Assembly: GCA_029203165.1 (NCBI GenBank)
Contig: CP119308.1
Location: 1,116,001-1,180,000 of the forward strand
Length of the DNA: 64,000 bases
DNA from: Candidatus Microbacterium colombiense
Lineage (GTDB): Bacteria; Actinomycetota; Actinomycetes; Actinomycetales; Microbacteriaceae
Direction: 5' to 3'
Positions within the stretch are counted from its first letter, which is position 1; each line of letters begins with the position of its first letter. Below, in pieces: positions 49,103 to 57,130 of this stretch. The notes below the pieces were generated by a model. The model was not told where the DNA came from, did no database searches, and saw only the letters and a program-made list of their open reading frames with translations. The position numbers and the translations under genes were made by a program.

Positions 49103-50350
49103 TCAGCGCTGGTTGCCGACCGCGCAGGTCTCCTGCTCGAGCGTCTGCCCGGAGATGTCGGGAGGCAGCGTGACCCGCACCTCCGGCGCCTCGGTGGAAG
49201 TCGGATCGGGGGTCTTCGTGGGAGCAGGCGTCACCAGCTCGACCCCGCGGCGCGTCGAGACGTCGCCGGTGAGCTGCAGGGGCTCTCCCGACTTGATCGC
49301 GGCCCACAGCGCCTCAGCGGCACCCTCGTTGGGCACGACCTTGTCCTTGTCATCCGGGTCGACGAAGTTCGGGTACTGCACGAATACGAAGTCGCTGAAG
49401 CGCACGTCCTTCAGGGCGAGCGCGATCTGTGCGAGTCGGAGCGGATCCTTCAGCGATTCGCTCGGGACGATGTTGTCGGCGACGGCGCCGGCCAGAGCGA
49501 GCACCTTGGGCAGGTCGGTGAGCGTCTCCCCGCTCAGGATCTTCTTGGCGAGCCGCGACATGTACTGCTGCTGATTCGAGATGCGCGCGAGGTCGCTCTC
49601 ATCGCCGACGCCGTGACGGGTACGGATGAACTGCAGCGCCTCGTACCCCGAGATGGTGCGAGGACCCGCCGGCCAGTCGATGTCGGTGTGACGATCGCGG
49701 ATGCCGTCGCCGGCGATGCAGACCTCGACGCCGCCGACCGCATCGGTCACGGCCATCACGCCGTCGAAGCTGATCTTGGCGGCGAACTCGATCGGGATGT
49801 CGCCGAGTTCGCTGACCGTCTTCACGACGCACGAGAGGCCGGCGTGCTCGTAGACCGCGTTGATCGACTGCTTCGACATCGACGAGGCGACGGAGCCGTC
49901 TTGGCGAGTGCATTCCGGCACCGCGATGCCGAGGTCGCGCGGAAGGGAGATGACGGTGACGTTGCGCGGCTCCGCCGACACATGCACGAGCAGGTTCACG
50001 TCGTTGCGGCTCATGCCATCGGCCTCGGTGCAGCGCTCGGCGAGCAGCGCGGTGGTCGCCTCGCTGCACTCGTCGGTGCCCACCACGAGGATGCTGAACG
50101 CCTTGTCGCCCGGGTAGGCGCCGATCGTGGGTGGATCGACCTCGGGCGCATCCTCCAGGGCGACCGCCTCGTCGCCGACCCTGTTCAGCAGGTCGACCAC
50201 GATGAACGCCCCGACGGCGATCGCAGACACGAGAACGACGGCGAGTCCGACGCCCAGGAAGCGGAGGAAAGAGGACAGTGCGCTCCGGCGGGGGAGCGGT
50301 GCATGTCGGGCGATCGTCGGACGAGCATCCTGCGTGTGACGGCGAGCCAT
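49103..50350 (-). CDS. LytR-CpsA-Psr (LCP) family cell-wall glycopolymer ligase
   Basis: A 415-residue membrane-anchored enzyme that attaches secondary wall polymers or arabinogalactan-like chains to peptidoglycan. One N-terminal helix (LGVGLAVVLVSAIAVGAFIVV, about 33-53), then the LCP domain: FSILVVGTDE, DVNLLVHVSAEPRNVTVISLPRDLGI, GGVEVCIAG, YEALQFIRTRHGVGDESDLARISNQQ with the conserved Arg/Asp cluster. A Pro/Thr-rich stretch precedes the last residues. On this strand TAGGCT lies 7 nt before the ATG. It is divergent from the sugar-binding lipoprotein gene. Confidence 0.95.
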   Translation of the reverse strand: MARRHTQDARPTIARHAPLPRRSALSSFLRFLGVGLAVVLVSAIAVGAFIVVDLLNRVGDEAVALEDAPEVDPPTIGAYPGDKAFSILVVGTDECSEATTALLAERCTEADGMSRNDVNLLVHVSAEPRNVTVISLPRDLGIAVPECTRQDGSVASSMSKQSINAVYEHAGLSCVVKTVSELGDIPIEFAAKISFDGVMAVTDAVGGVEVCIAGDGIRDRHTDIDWPAGPRTISGYEALQFIRTRHGVGDESDLARISNQQQYMSRLAKKILSGETLTDLPKVLALAGAVADNIVPSESLKDPLRLAQIALALKDVRFSDFVFVQYPNFVDPDDKDKVVPNEGAAEALWAAIKSGEPLQLTGDVSTRRGVELVTPAPTKTPDPTSTEAPEVRVTLPPDISGQTLEQETCAVGNQR

Positions 50351-50409
50351 GACCGCGAGCCTACCTTTGGAAAAAATTGTTACGGCGGTGTGACGATTCC
50401 GGAAACAAC

Positions 50410-50438
50410 TTGCAGATAATTAGTTAGTCGTAAATACT
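50410..50438 (+). promoter_or_regulatory. promoter of the NagZ-type sugar operon
   Basis: -35 TTGCAG (50410-50415), 17-bp spacer, -10 AATACT (50433-50438), within an unusually A/T-rich stretch (about 50365-50440). The 8-bp palindrome TTCCGGAA (50397-50404) just upstream is a possible regulator site. The start codon follows 58 nt later with AGAGGAGA in front. Confidence 0.6.
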
Positions 50439-50496
50439 TTTCCTACGGGCGAGCACTCGATTGCCGCCGAGTCATTTCAAAGAGGAGATCTTCCCG

Positions 50497-51783
50497 ATGC
50501 ACAAGCGCATTCTTCCGGTCGTGGCGCTCGGCGCCGTGGCTACGCTCGGTCTCGCTGCCTGCACCGGCGGCAACGCCGGCGGTAGCGCGGACGGAGAGGG
50601 CCAGGAGCTCACCGTCTGGATCATGAAGGGCACGAACCCCGACGCCTCCGCGTTCTACGACGAGGTGTCCTCGGCCTTCGAAGAGGAGACCGGGGCCACG
50701 GTCAAGATCGAGGAGATCCAGTGGGCTGACGCTCACGATCGCTTCGTCACGTCGATCGCCGGCGGCACGACCCCTGACATCGCCGAGACGGGCACCACCT
50801 GGACCGCCGAGTTCGCCGACGCCGGCGCACTCGAGCCGCTCGACTCCTACGTCGACGCCGAAGACGGTCTGCGCGACGACCTGGTCGAGGGCCTCGCCGT
50901 CGCCGGTACCTACGAGGACGAGCTCTACGGCATGCCCTGGTACGCCGGTGTGCGCTCCATCGTCTACCGCACCGACGTCTTCGAGGCCCTGGGCCTCGAA
51001 GCGCCGAAGACGTGGGATGACATCGTCGCCGCGGGCGAGGCCATCAAGGCCGAGTACCCCGACATGATGCCGTTCCCTGTCGCCGGTGACGCCGAGTTCC
51101 AGGTCTACCCCTGGGTCTGGGGTGCCGGTGGCGAGATCGCCACGAAGAAGGGCGACACCTGGACCAGCGAGCTCGACAGCGACGAGTCGCAGGCGGGCAT
51201 CGAGTTCTACACGGGTCTCGCGACCGAGCACGGCTTCTCGTCGGCCGGTGCGACCACCTGGAAGGAGACCGACCTGCGCGACGCGTTCACGCAGGGCAAC
51301 GTCGGCATGATGCTCTCCGGCTCCTGGACGCCGAAGACGCTGATCGAGGCCAACCCCGACCTCGAGGGCAAGATCGGCGCCGCCGTGATCCCGGGCAAGG
51401 ACGGCGGCATCGCTCCGTCCGTCCTCGGCGGATCGCACCTCTCGGTCTTCAACACCACGAAGAACGCAGACCTGGCATGGGAGTTCGTGAAGCTCATGAC
51501 CACGGGTGAGTTCGCCGAGAAGTGGTCGAACCAGACCGGATACTTCCCGGGCGTCCAGTCCGCGATGGAGGAGGCACTCGCCTCGACCGACCCGCTCGTC
51601 GCTCCGTTCGCCGAGCAGATGGTCGACGGCGGAGCATCCGTCCCGGTCACCCCGAACTTCGGCGCCGTGCAGGCGAAGAAGACGACCAACGCCATGATGC
51701 AGGCGATCCTCAGCGGACAGAAGGACGTCGCCACCGCGGCGAAGGACGCTGCCGCCGAGATGACCGAACTGCTCAACCAGTAA
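50497..51783 (+). CDS. sugar-binding lipoprotein of a CUT1 ABC importer
   Basis: A 428-residue family 1 solute-binding protein with lipobox LGLAAC (Cys22). The mature protein begins ELTVWIMKGTNPDASAFYDEV and contains YGMPWYAGVRSIVYRTDVFEALG, VGMMLSGSWTPKTLIE and NTTKNADLAWEFVKLMTT, the typical order. The linked NagZ-type glycosidase and RpiR/MurR-type regulator point to an amino-sugar or amino-sugar disaccharide as ligand; this is inferred from context only. ATG with AGAGGAGA upstream. Confidence 0.93.
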   Translation: MHKRILPVVALGAVATLGLAACTGGNAGGSADGEGQELTVWIMKGTNPDASAFYDEVSSAFEEETGATVKIEEIQWADAHDRFVTSIAGGTTPDIAETGTTWTAEFADAGALEPLDSYVDAEDGLRDDLVEGLAVAGTYEDELYGMPWYAGVRSIVYRTDVFEALGLEAPKTWDDIVAAGEAIKAEYPDMMPFPVAGDAEFQVYPWVWGAGGEIATKKGDTWTSELDSDESQAGIEFYTGLATEHGFSSAGATTWKETDLRDAFTQGNVGMMLSGSWTPKTLIEANPDLEGKIGAAVIPGKDGGIAPSVLGGSHLSVFNTTKNADLAWEFVKLMTTGEFAEKWSNQTGYFPGVQSAMEEALASTDPLVAPFAEQMVDGGASVPVTPNFGAVQAKKTTNAMMQAILSGQKDVATAAKDAAAEMTELLNQ

Positions 51784-51798
51784 GGAACAACCCCCTCC

Positions 51799-52776
51799 AT
51801 GTCGATGGTGCAAGCGCCTCTGCCGGCCACGAAGACGGAGTCCACCTCCGCCTCCGTGGCCGGCGGCCAGCCGAAGAAGCGCGGATTCTCGCTCCTGATG
51901 GCTCGCCCCTGGCTCCTTCTCGCTCCCGGGCTGATCATCCTCGCGGTGCTCATGCTCTGGCCGCTCGTCCAGGTGTTCATCTTCTCGCTGCAGGACTACG
52001 GTCTGCGCGAGATCAACACGGGTGAGAACAACTGGATCGGCTTCGGGAACTACATCGAGGCGCTCACCAATCCGACACTCTGGACGGTCGTCCTCCCCAA
52101 CACCGTCGGGTTCGCCGCGGTGGCCGTGTTCGTCACGGTCGCCGTCGGCACCCTGGTCGCGCTGCTCCTCGCCCGACTGGGCACCGTGTGGCGCACCATC
52201 GTCTCCAGCTGCATCATGGTGGCCTGGGCGATGCCCGCGGTGACCGGCACCTACGTCTGGACCTTCATCTTCGATGCCGACCGCGGCATCTTCAACTCCG
52301 TCCTGCAGGATCTGGGTCTGATGGACGGCTCGGTCAACTGGTTCACCAACCAGTGGTCGTTCTACGCGATCGTGCTCCTCAACGTCGTGCACCACGGATT
52401 CCCGTTCGTCGCGATCACGGTGCTCGCCGGTCTCCTCGGCGTCTCGAAGGAGATGCTGGAAGCCGCGGCCCTCGATGGTGCGAACGCCTGGACGCGCTTC
52501 TGGAAGATCGTCTTCCCGACGCTGAAGCCCGTGTTCTCCGTCGTCATCATCCTGTCGACGATCTGGGACTTCAAGGTCTTCGCGCAGGTGTACCTGATGC
52601 CCGGCGGTGGCGGTGGCAACCGCTCCGTGCTCAACCTCGGTGTCTGGTCGTACGTGGAGTCGTTCGGTCAGAACCGCTACGGCTTCGGCGCCGCGCTCGC
52701 GGTGCTGCTCACTCTCGTGCTGATCGGAATCACCATCGTGTACATCCGATCCCTCATGAAGGAGGACGAGCTGTGA
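51799..52776 (+). CDS. sugar ABC transporter permease, MalF/UgpA-like
   Basis: A 325-residue permease with a soluble N-terminal extension (about 35 residues, Thr/Ser/Ala-rich), six helices (LLLAPGLIILAVLMLWPLVQ first) and the EAA loop LEAAALDGANAWTRFWKIVFP (about 221-241). It forms the channel with the next gene. AAGGA lies about 13 nt upstream of the ATG and spacing to the preceding stop is 15 nt. Confidence 0.94.
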   Translation: MSMVQAPLPATKTESTSASVAGGQPKKRGFSLLMARPWLLLAPGLIILAVLMLWPLVQVFIFSLQDYGLREINTGENNWIGFGNYIEALTNPTLWTVVLPNTVGFAAVAVFVTVAVGTLVALLLARLGTVWRTIVSSCIMVAWAMPAVTGTYVWTFIFDADRGIFNSVLQDLGLMDGSVNWFTNQWSFYAIVLLNVVHHGFPFVAITVLAGLLGVSKEMLEAAALDGANAWTRFWKIVFPTLKPVFSVVIILSTIWDFKVFAQVYLMPGGGGGNRSVLNLGVWSYVESFGQNRYGFGAALAVLLTLVLIGITIVYIRSLMKEDEL

Positions 52777-53606
52777 ACCCCCGCGCATCTCTCCGCTCCC
52801 GCATCGGCCTCGGGATCGCGGTCGCGGCCGTCCTGATCTTCACGCTGTTCCCGGTGTACTGGATGGTCTCCAGCGCCTTCGACAAGAAGGCGTCCAGCGG
52901 CGGGCAGTCCCTCCTGCCGCAGGAGTTCACCTTCGACAACTTCGCGTTCGTGCTCACGGAGGGCGGGTTCGGGACGTTCCTGCGCAACTCCGCGATCGTG
53001 GCGGTCGTCACGGTCGTCGTCAGCGCTCTGGTGTGCCTCCTCGCCGCTGTCGCGGTGGCCCGCTTCAAGTTCAAGTTCCGCACGACCGTGCTGATGATGA
53101 TCCTCGTGGTGCAGATGGTGCCGCTCGAGGCCCTCGTGATCCCGCTGTTCCTGCAGGTCAAGACACTCGGCCTGCTCAACAGCATCCTCGGCCTGATGGT
53201 CGTGTACATCGCGCTCTCGCTCGCCTTCGGCATCTGGATGCTGCGCGGATTCGTCGCAGCCGTCCCGGTCGAGCTGGAGGAGGCCGCGTACATCGACGGA
53301 GCCAGCTGGTGGCGCATGTTCCGCTCGATCCTGCTGCCGTTGGTGATGCCCGGTCTCGTCGCGACGAGCATCTTCAGCTTCATCACGGCGTGGAACGAGT
53401 TCATCTTCGCGATGACGATCCTCGGCGCTCAGACCGACCAGTACACTGTGTCGATCGGCCTGAAGTCGTTCTTCGGTCTCTTCGCGAACGACTGGGGCAG
53501 CATCATGGCGGCGTCGACCATCATCACCCTCCCCGTCATGGTCTTCTTCATCATCGTGCAGCGCCGTCTGTCCGCCGGAATGGTGGCGGGGGCGGTGAAG
53601 GGATGA
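52773..53606 (+). CDS. sugar ABC transporter permease, MalG/UgpE-like
   Basis: The 277-residue partner permease with six helices and EAA loop EEAAYIDGASWWRMFRSILLP (about 169-189). GTG start overlaps the previous stop by 4 bp, with AAGGAGGA upstream. The C-terminus (VQRRLSAGMVAGAVKG) closely matches the ending of the permease at 10.9 kb, in keeping with the same CUT1 subfamily. No ATPase is encoded in this operon. Confidence 0.94.
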   Translation: MNPRASLRSRIGLGIAVAAVLIFTLFPVYWMVSSAFDKKASSGGQSLLPQEFTFDNFAFVLTEGGFGTFLRNSAIVAVVTVVVSALVCLLAAVAVARFKFKFRTTVLMMILVVQMVPLEALVIPLFLQVKTLGLLNSILGLMVVYIALSLAFGIWMLRGFVAAVPVELEEAAYIDGASWWRMFRSILLPLVMPGLVATSIFSFITAWNEFIFAMTILGAQTDQYTVSIGLKSFFGLFANDWGSIMAASTIITLPVMVFFIIVQRRLSAGMVAGAVKG

Positions 53607-55114
53607 GCGACGACCTCACCCGCTTGGCGAACGGCGTGCTGTGGCCGGGCTTCTTCGGCACCTCGGCCCCGTCGTGGTTGCTCGATGAGCTGCAGGACGG
53701 GCTCGCGGGCGTCGTGTACTTCGGCCAGAACATCGGCCCCGAGCTGCCGGCCCTGAGCGCATCGATCCTCGCGGCGAACCCCGCGGCGCTGATCGGTGTC
53801 GACGAGGAGGGTGGCAGCGTCACCCGACTCGAGTCGGCCGAGGGATCGACGATCCCCGGCGCCGCTCAGCTCGGTCTGCTCGACGACCTGGTCGCCACAG
53901 AGCGCACGGGCGCCGAGCTCGCGCGCCGTGTCGCCGCGGTGGGCGCCAACGTGGTGTTGGGCCCGGTCGCGGATGTGAACACCGACCCGCGCAACCCTGT
54001 GATCGGTGTGCGCTCGTTCGGATCCGATGAGAGCCTCGTGTCTCGCCATGCGGTCGCGGCGATCGACGGCATCCAGGACGGCGGTGTCGCGGCGTGCGTC
54101 AAGCACTTCCCCGGCCACGGTGACACCCATCTCGACTCGCACCACGCGCTGCCAGAGATCGCGCTCGACATCGCCGAGTTCGAGCGCGTGCACCTCGAGC
54201 CCTTCCGTGCGGCCGTCGAAGCCGGGGTCGACTCGATCATGACCGCCCACATCGTGGTGCCGGCGTGGGGTGAGGCTCCGGCCACCCTGAATCCCCGCAT
54301 CCTCGGCATCCTCCGCGACTGGGGTTTCGAGGGCGTCATCATCACCGACGCGCTCGACATGGCCGCGATCCGCGAGACCGTCGGCATCGGGGGAGGAGCG
54401 GCACTGGCTCTCGCCGCCGGCGCCGACCTGCTCTGCATCGGCAACCCGACGAACCCCGGCGATGCCGCCCTGCCCGATCAGGATCTGCAGGACTTCCTCG
54501 CCGCGCGTGAGGGCATCGTCGCCGCGCTGCGCGACGGATCGCTCTCGCGAGAGAGGGTCGAGGAAGCGGCCCGCCGCGTCGCGGCCCTGGCCGCCAAGCT
54601 GCGCTCAGCCGCCGACACCGCCGTCGACATCGAGGCCTCGGACAGTGATGCCCCGGACACCGGTGGTTTCGACGCCGCCGAGATCATGCGCCGGATCATC
54701 ACGGTGACCGGCGACGAGCCGGCCGCAGCGGCCGCACTGACCGTGGTCGATGCGCGTCGCCGCTCCACGCTCGCGGTCGACAGTGCCGCCGGGTACGTGG
54801 CGGGTTCCCTCGCCGCAGGCGACCCCCGCGTTCGAATCGACGTCGCCAGCGCCGCGATCAGCGAGCAGGATCGGGTGCTCGATGAGATGACGGCTGCCGC
54901 CGGGATGACGGTGATCCTGATCGATCGTCCGGACGCGGATGCCGCCCAGCGCTCCCTCGTGGAACGTGCGGCCGAGCGCGACCCGCATGCCGTGGTCGTC
55001 AACGTGGGTCTGCCCGCGCGCGTGCCGCTGCCGTTGCCGACCGTCGAGGTCGCAGCCGCCAGCCGGATCGGGGCACAGGTCGCCCGCGAGAGACTGCTCG
55101 GCAGGACGGGCTGA
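53603..55114 (+). CDS. nagZ: glycoside hydrolase family 3, NagZ-like beta-N-acetylhexosaminidase
   Basis: A 503-residue cytoplasmic GH3 enzyme. NagZ-type catalytic loop KHFPGHGDTHLDSHHALP (167-184) with the Asp-His pair Asp178/His180 as acid/base, and nucleophile Asp249 in IITDALDM; GVDEEGGSVTRL and GPVADVNTDPRNPVIGVRSFG are further family blocks. It removes N-acetylglucosamine from muropeptides or chitin-derived sugars. Beyond residue 340 there is a second domain, shorter than in two-domain GH3 glucosidases. Its ATG overlaps the permease stop, so it is made together with the importer. Confidence 0.93.
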   Translation: MSDDLTRLANGVLWPGFFGTSAPSWLLDELQDGLAGVVYFGQNIGPELPALSASILAANPAALIGVDEEGGSVTRLESAEGSTIPGAAQLGLLDDLVATERTGAELARRVAAVGANVVLGPVADVNTDPRNPVIGVRSFGSDESLVSRHAVAAIDGIQDGGVAACVKHFPGHGDTHLDSHHALPEIALDIAEFERVHLEPFRAAVEAGVDSIMTAHIVVPAWGEAPATLNPRILGILRDWGFEGVIITDALDMAAIRETVGIGGGAALALAAGADLLCIGNPTNPGDAALPDQDLQDFLAAREGIVAALRDGSLSRERVEEAARRVAALAAKLRSAADTAVDIEASDSDAPDTGGFDAAEIMRRIITVTGDEPAAAAALTVVDARRRSTLAVDSAAGYVAGSLAAGDPRVRIDVASAAISEQDRVLDEMTAAAGMTVILIDRPDADAAQRSLVERAAERDPHAVVVNVGLPARVPLPLPTVEVAAASRIGAQVARERLLGRTG

Positions 55115-55128
55115 GGCGGGCTCTCCCG

Positions 55129-56013
55129 GTGGACGCAGACGTTCTCGCGCTGGTGCGACGCTCGGTCTCACGACTGAGTGCCGCTGAAGCGCGCGTCGCG
55201 GAGACGATCCTCGCGGATCCGACCCTGGTCGTCGACCTCGCGATCAACGACCTGGCAAAGCTCTGCCGCACGTCGCTGTCGACGGTCGCCCGGTTCGCCC
55301 AGTCGTTGGGGTATACCGGCTATCGGGAGCTGCGGGTCGCCGTCGCCCGCACGGTGACCCTCGAACAGGCCCAGCAGGCGCGCTTCAGCCTCGACACGAC
55401 GGCGATCGATCCGGACGACGAGCCCGCCGCGATCGCGGCGAAACTCGCGGCGCAGGAGATCGATGCGATCGAGAGGACCGCACTCGGTCTCGATGCCGCC
55501 GCTCTCGACCGCGTGGCCCGTGCTGTCGTGGCCGCGCGGCACATCGACCTGTTCGGGCAGGCGGCATCATCGCTGACAGCGCAGGATCTGCTCCTCAAGC
55601 TCTCGCGCATCGGCTGCTCCGTGTCGCACTCGGCTGATCCTCACCTGGCCGTCACGACAGCCGCACTGCGCAGCGGTGACGACGTCGCGATCGCGTTCTC
55701 GCACAGCGGGTCGACGTTCGAGACCGTGCGGGCGCTCGAGGTCGCACGCGATGCCGGCGCGCTCTCGGTCGCCGTGACGAGCGCGGCCGAATCCGCTCTC
55801 GCTCTCGCGGCCGACGTCGTGCTGCTCACGCACGCGCATGAGTCGCCGTTCCGTATGGCGGCGATGTCGAGCCGCATCGCGCAGCTCGCCCTCGTCGATG
55901 TGCTGTTCGTCCGTGTCGTACAGCATCGCGGCGAACCCGTCGTGATTCCGTTGCAGCGCACGCACGACGCCGCGGTGTCGAGGGTGCGGTCGCGCCCGCG
56001 CGTCGAGGGCTGA
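55129..56013 (+). CDS. RpiR/MurR family regulator with SIS domain
   Basis: A 294-residue regulator: N-terminal RpiR HTH (about 1-75: LSAAEARVAETILADPTLVVDLAINDLAKLCRTSLSTVARFAQSLGYTGYRELRVAV) and a C-terminal SIS sugar-phosphate-binding domain (about 120-265: HIDLFGQAASSLTAQDLLLKLSRIG, AIAFSHSGSTFETVRALEVARDAGALSVAVTS). MurR-like proteins sense MurNAc-6-P or GlcNAc-6-P. As last gene of the NagZ operon it most likely controls it. GTG start 14 nt after the nagZ stop. Confidence 0.93.
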   Translation: MDADVLALVRRSVSRLSAAEARVAETILADPTLVVDLAINDLAKLCRTSLSTVARFAQSLGYTGYRELRVAVARTVTLEQAQQARFSLDTTAIDPDDEPAAIAAKLAAQEIDAIERTALGLDAAALDRVARAVVAARHIDLFGQAASSLTAQDLLLKLSRIGCSVSHSADPHLAVTTAALRSGDDVAIAFSHSGSTFETVRALEVARDAGALSVAVTSAAESALALAADVVLLTHAHESPFRMAAMSSRIAQLALVDVLFVRVVQHRGEPVVIPLQRTHDAAVSRVRSRPRVEG

Positions 56014-56038
56014 GCGGCCGGTTGGGCCGGTGGCTGCC

Positions 56039-56959
56039 TCAGTCGACGTGATCGCGTGTGGTCGCCAGCACGCGGGTCGCGATGCGGTGCGCTCGGGCGA
56101 GACTGCCCGTCACTGAGAGCCCGGTGAGCACTCCGGCCAGGAAGCCGGCGGCGAACGCGTCGCCCGCGCCGATCGTCTCGACCACAGGCACGTCGATCGC
56201 CGCGCTCGGTGCGGACTCCGCACCGTCGAAGGCGATGGCGCCGCGGGCATCCGTCACGATCAGGTAGCGGGGCTCGGGGATGAGGGCGCGCAGTGCGTCC
56301 GCATCATCCGTGCCGAAGACGGCCGCGGCATCCGGAGCCGTGCAGAACACGATGTCGGCCCGATGGGCGAGGTCGGTCAGCAGCGCGCGGCCTTCCTCTT
56401 CGCGGCCGCGCCAGAGCGCCGGACGCCAGTTCACGTCGAAGCTGATCACACGCTCACCACGTCGCTCCGAGAAGAGCACCTCCTGCGCGGATCGCGCCGA
56501 CGCGGAGATCGCCGGGGTGATGCCCGAGGTGTGTACCAGAGCCGCGGCCTCGAGCAGAGCGGCGGCGGCCGGTGCGCTGAGCGTGCGCGGCGACATGGCG
56601 GATGCGGCGGATCCCGTGCGGTAGTAGTGCATGGTGCCGTCGACCGCGCCATCGGAGCGGGGAGCGAGTTCCTTGACGTAGAGCCCGGTGGGGGCGGTGT
56701 CATCGACCTCGACGGCGGAATCGTCGACCCCGTGGCGGCGGAGCTCGGCGGTGAGGAAGCGGCCGAACCCGTCGTCGCCGACGCGGGACACGACGGCGGT
56801 GCGGACGCCGGCCGATGCGAGGGCGATGGCGGTGTTCCACTCGGAGCCGGCCAGCGATCGATGGAACGTGCGGCACTCCTCCAGCGGGGCGGCTGTCGCA
56901 GCGACCAGAGAGATCAGACCCTCTCCGACGCACACGGCGAGAGGGGCGGATTCGGTCAC
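56039..56959 (-). CDS. PfkB/ribokinase-family sugar kinase
   Basis: A 306-residue kinase with the two PfkB signatures: an N-terminal glycine region (SLAGSEWNTAIALASAGVRTAVVSRVGDDGFG) and the C-terminal ETIGAGDAFAAGFLAGVL containing the catalytic Asp. The best relatives by eye are 2-keto-3-deoxygluconate kinases, but the sugar is not certain; fructose- or tagatose-type substrates are alternatives. GTG 56959 is supported by TAGTGT 7 nt upstream on this strand. It faces the NagZ/RpiR operon and may phosphorylate a product of it. Confidence 0.9.
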   Translation of the reverse strand: MTESAPLAVCVGEGLISLVAATAAPLEECRTFHRSLAGSEWNTAIALASAGVRTAVVSRVGDDGFGRFLTAELRRHGVDDSAVEVDDTAPTGLYVKELAPRSDGAVDGTMHYYRTGSAASAMSPRTLSAPAAAALLEAAALVHTSGITPAISASARSAQEVLFSERRGERVISFDVNWRPALWRGREEEGRALLTDLAHRADIVFCTAPDAAAVFGTDDADALRALIPEPRYLIVTDARGAIAFDGAESAPSAAIDVPVVETIGAGDAFAAGFLAGVLTGLSVTGSLARAHRIATRVLATTRDHVD

Positions 56960-57025
56960 ATTCTGGACACTACCGGATGGTCGAAGCACCCCCGGCGCCG
57001 ATACCGGATTGCAACCTCGAACCAT

Positions 57026-57054
57026 TTGGCATCTGAGGATCGGCTGGGTAGCGT
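57026..57054 (+). promoter_or_regulatory. promoter of the peptide importer operon
   Basis: -35 TTGGCA (57026-57031), 17-bp spacer, -10 TAGCGT (57049-57054). The ATG of the binding-protein gene follows 77 nt later with GGGAAGG in front. Confidence 0.65.
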
Positions 57055-57130
57055 CGAGGGATCACCGTGTCCGGAGGCGAAGAGGCCACCGGAACGCGCA
57101 AAGAAGCGCCCCACAGGGAAGGTTCACACC

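Noticed and set aside
50443..52788. 781-codon open frame on the minus strand across the binding protein and first permease
   Set aside because: Shadow of two clear CUT1 genes; no recognisable domain.
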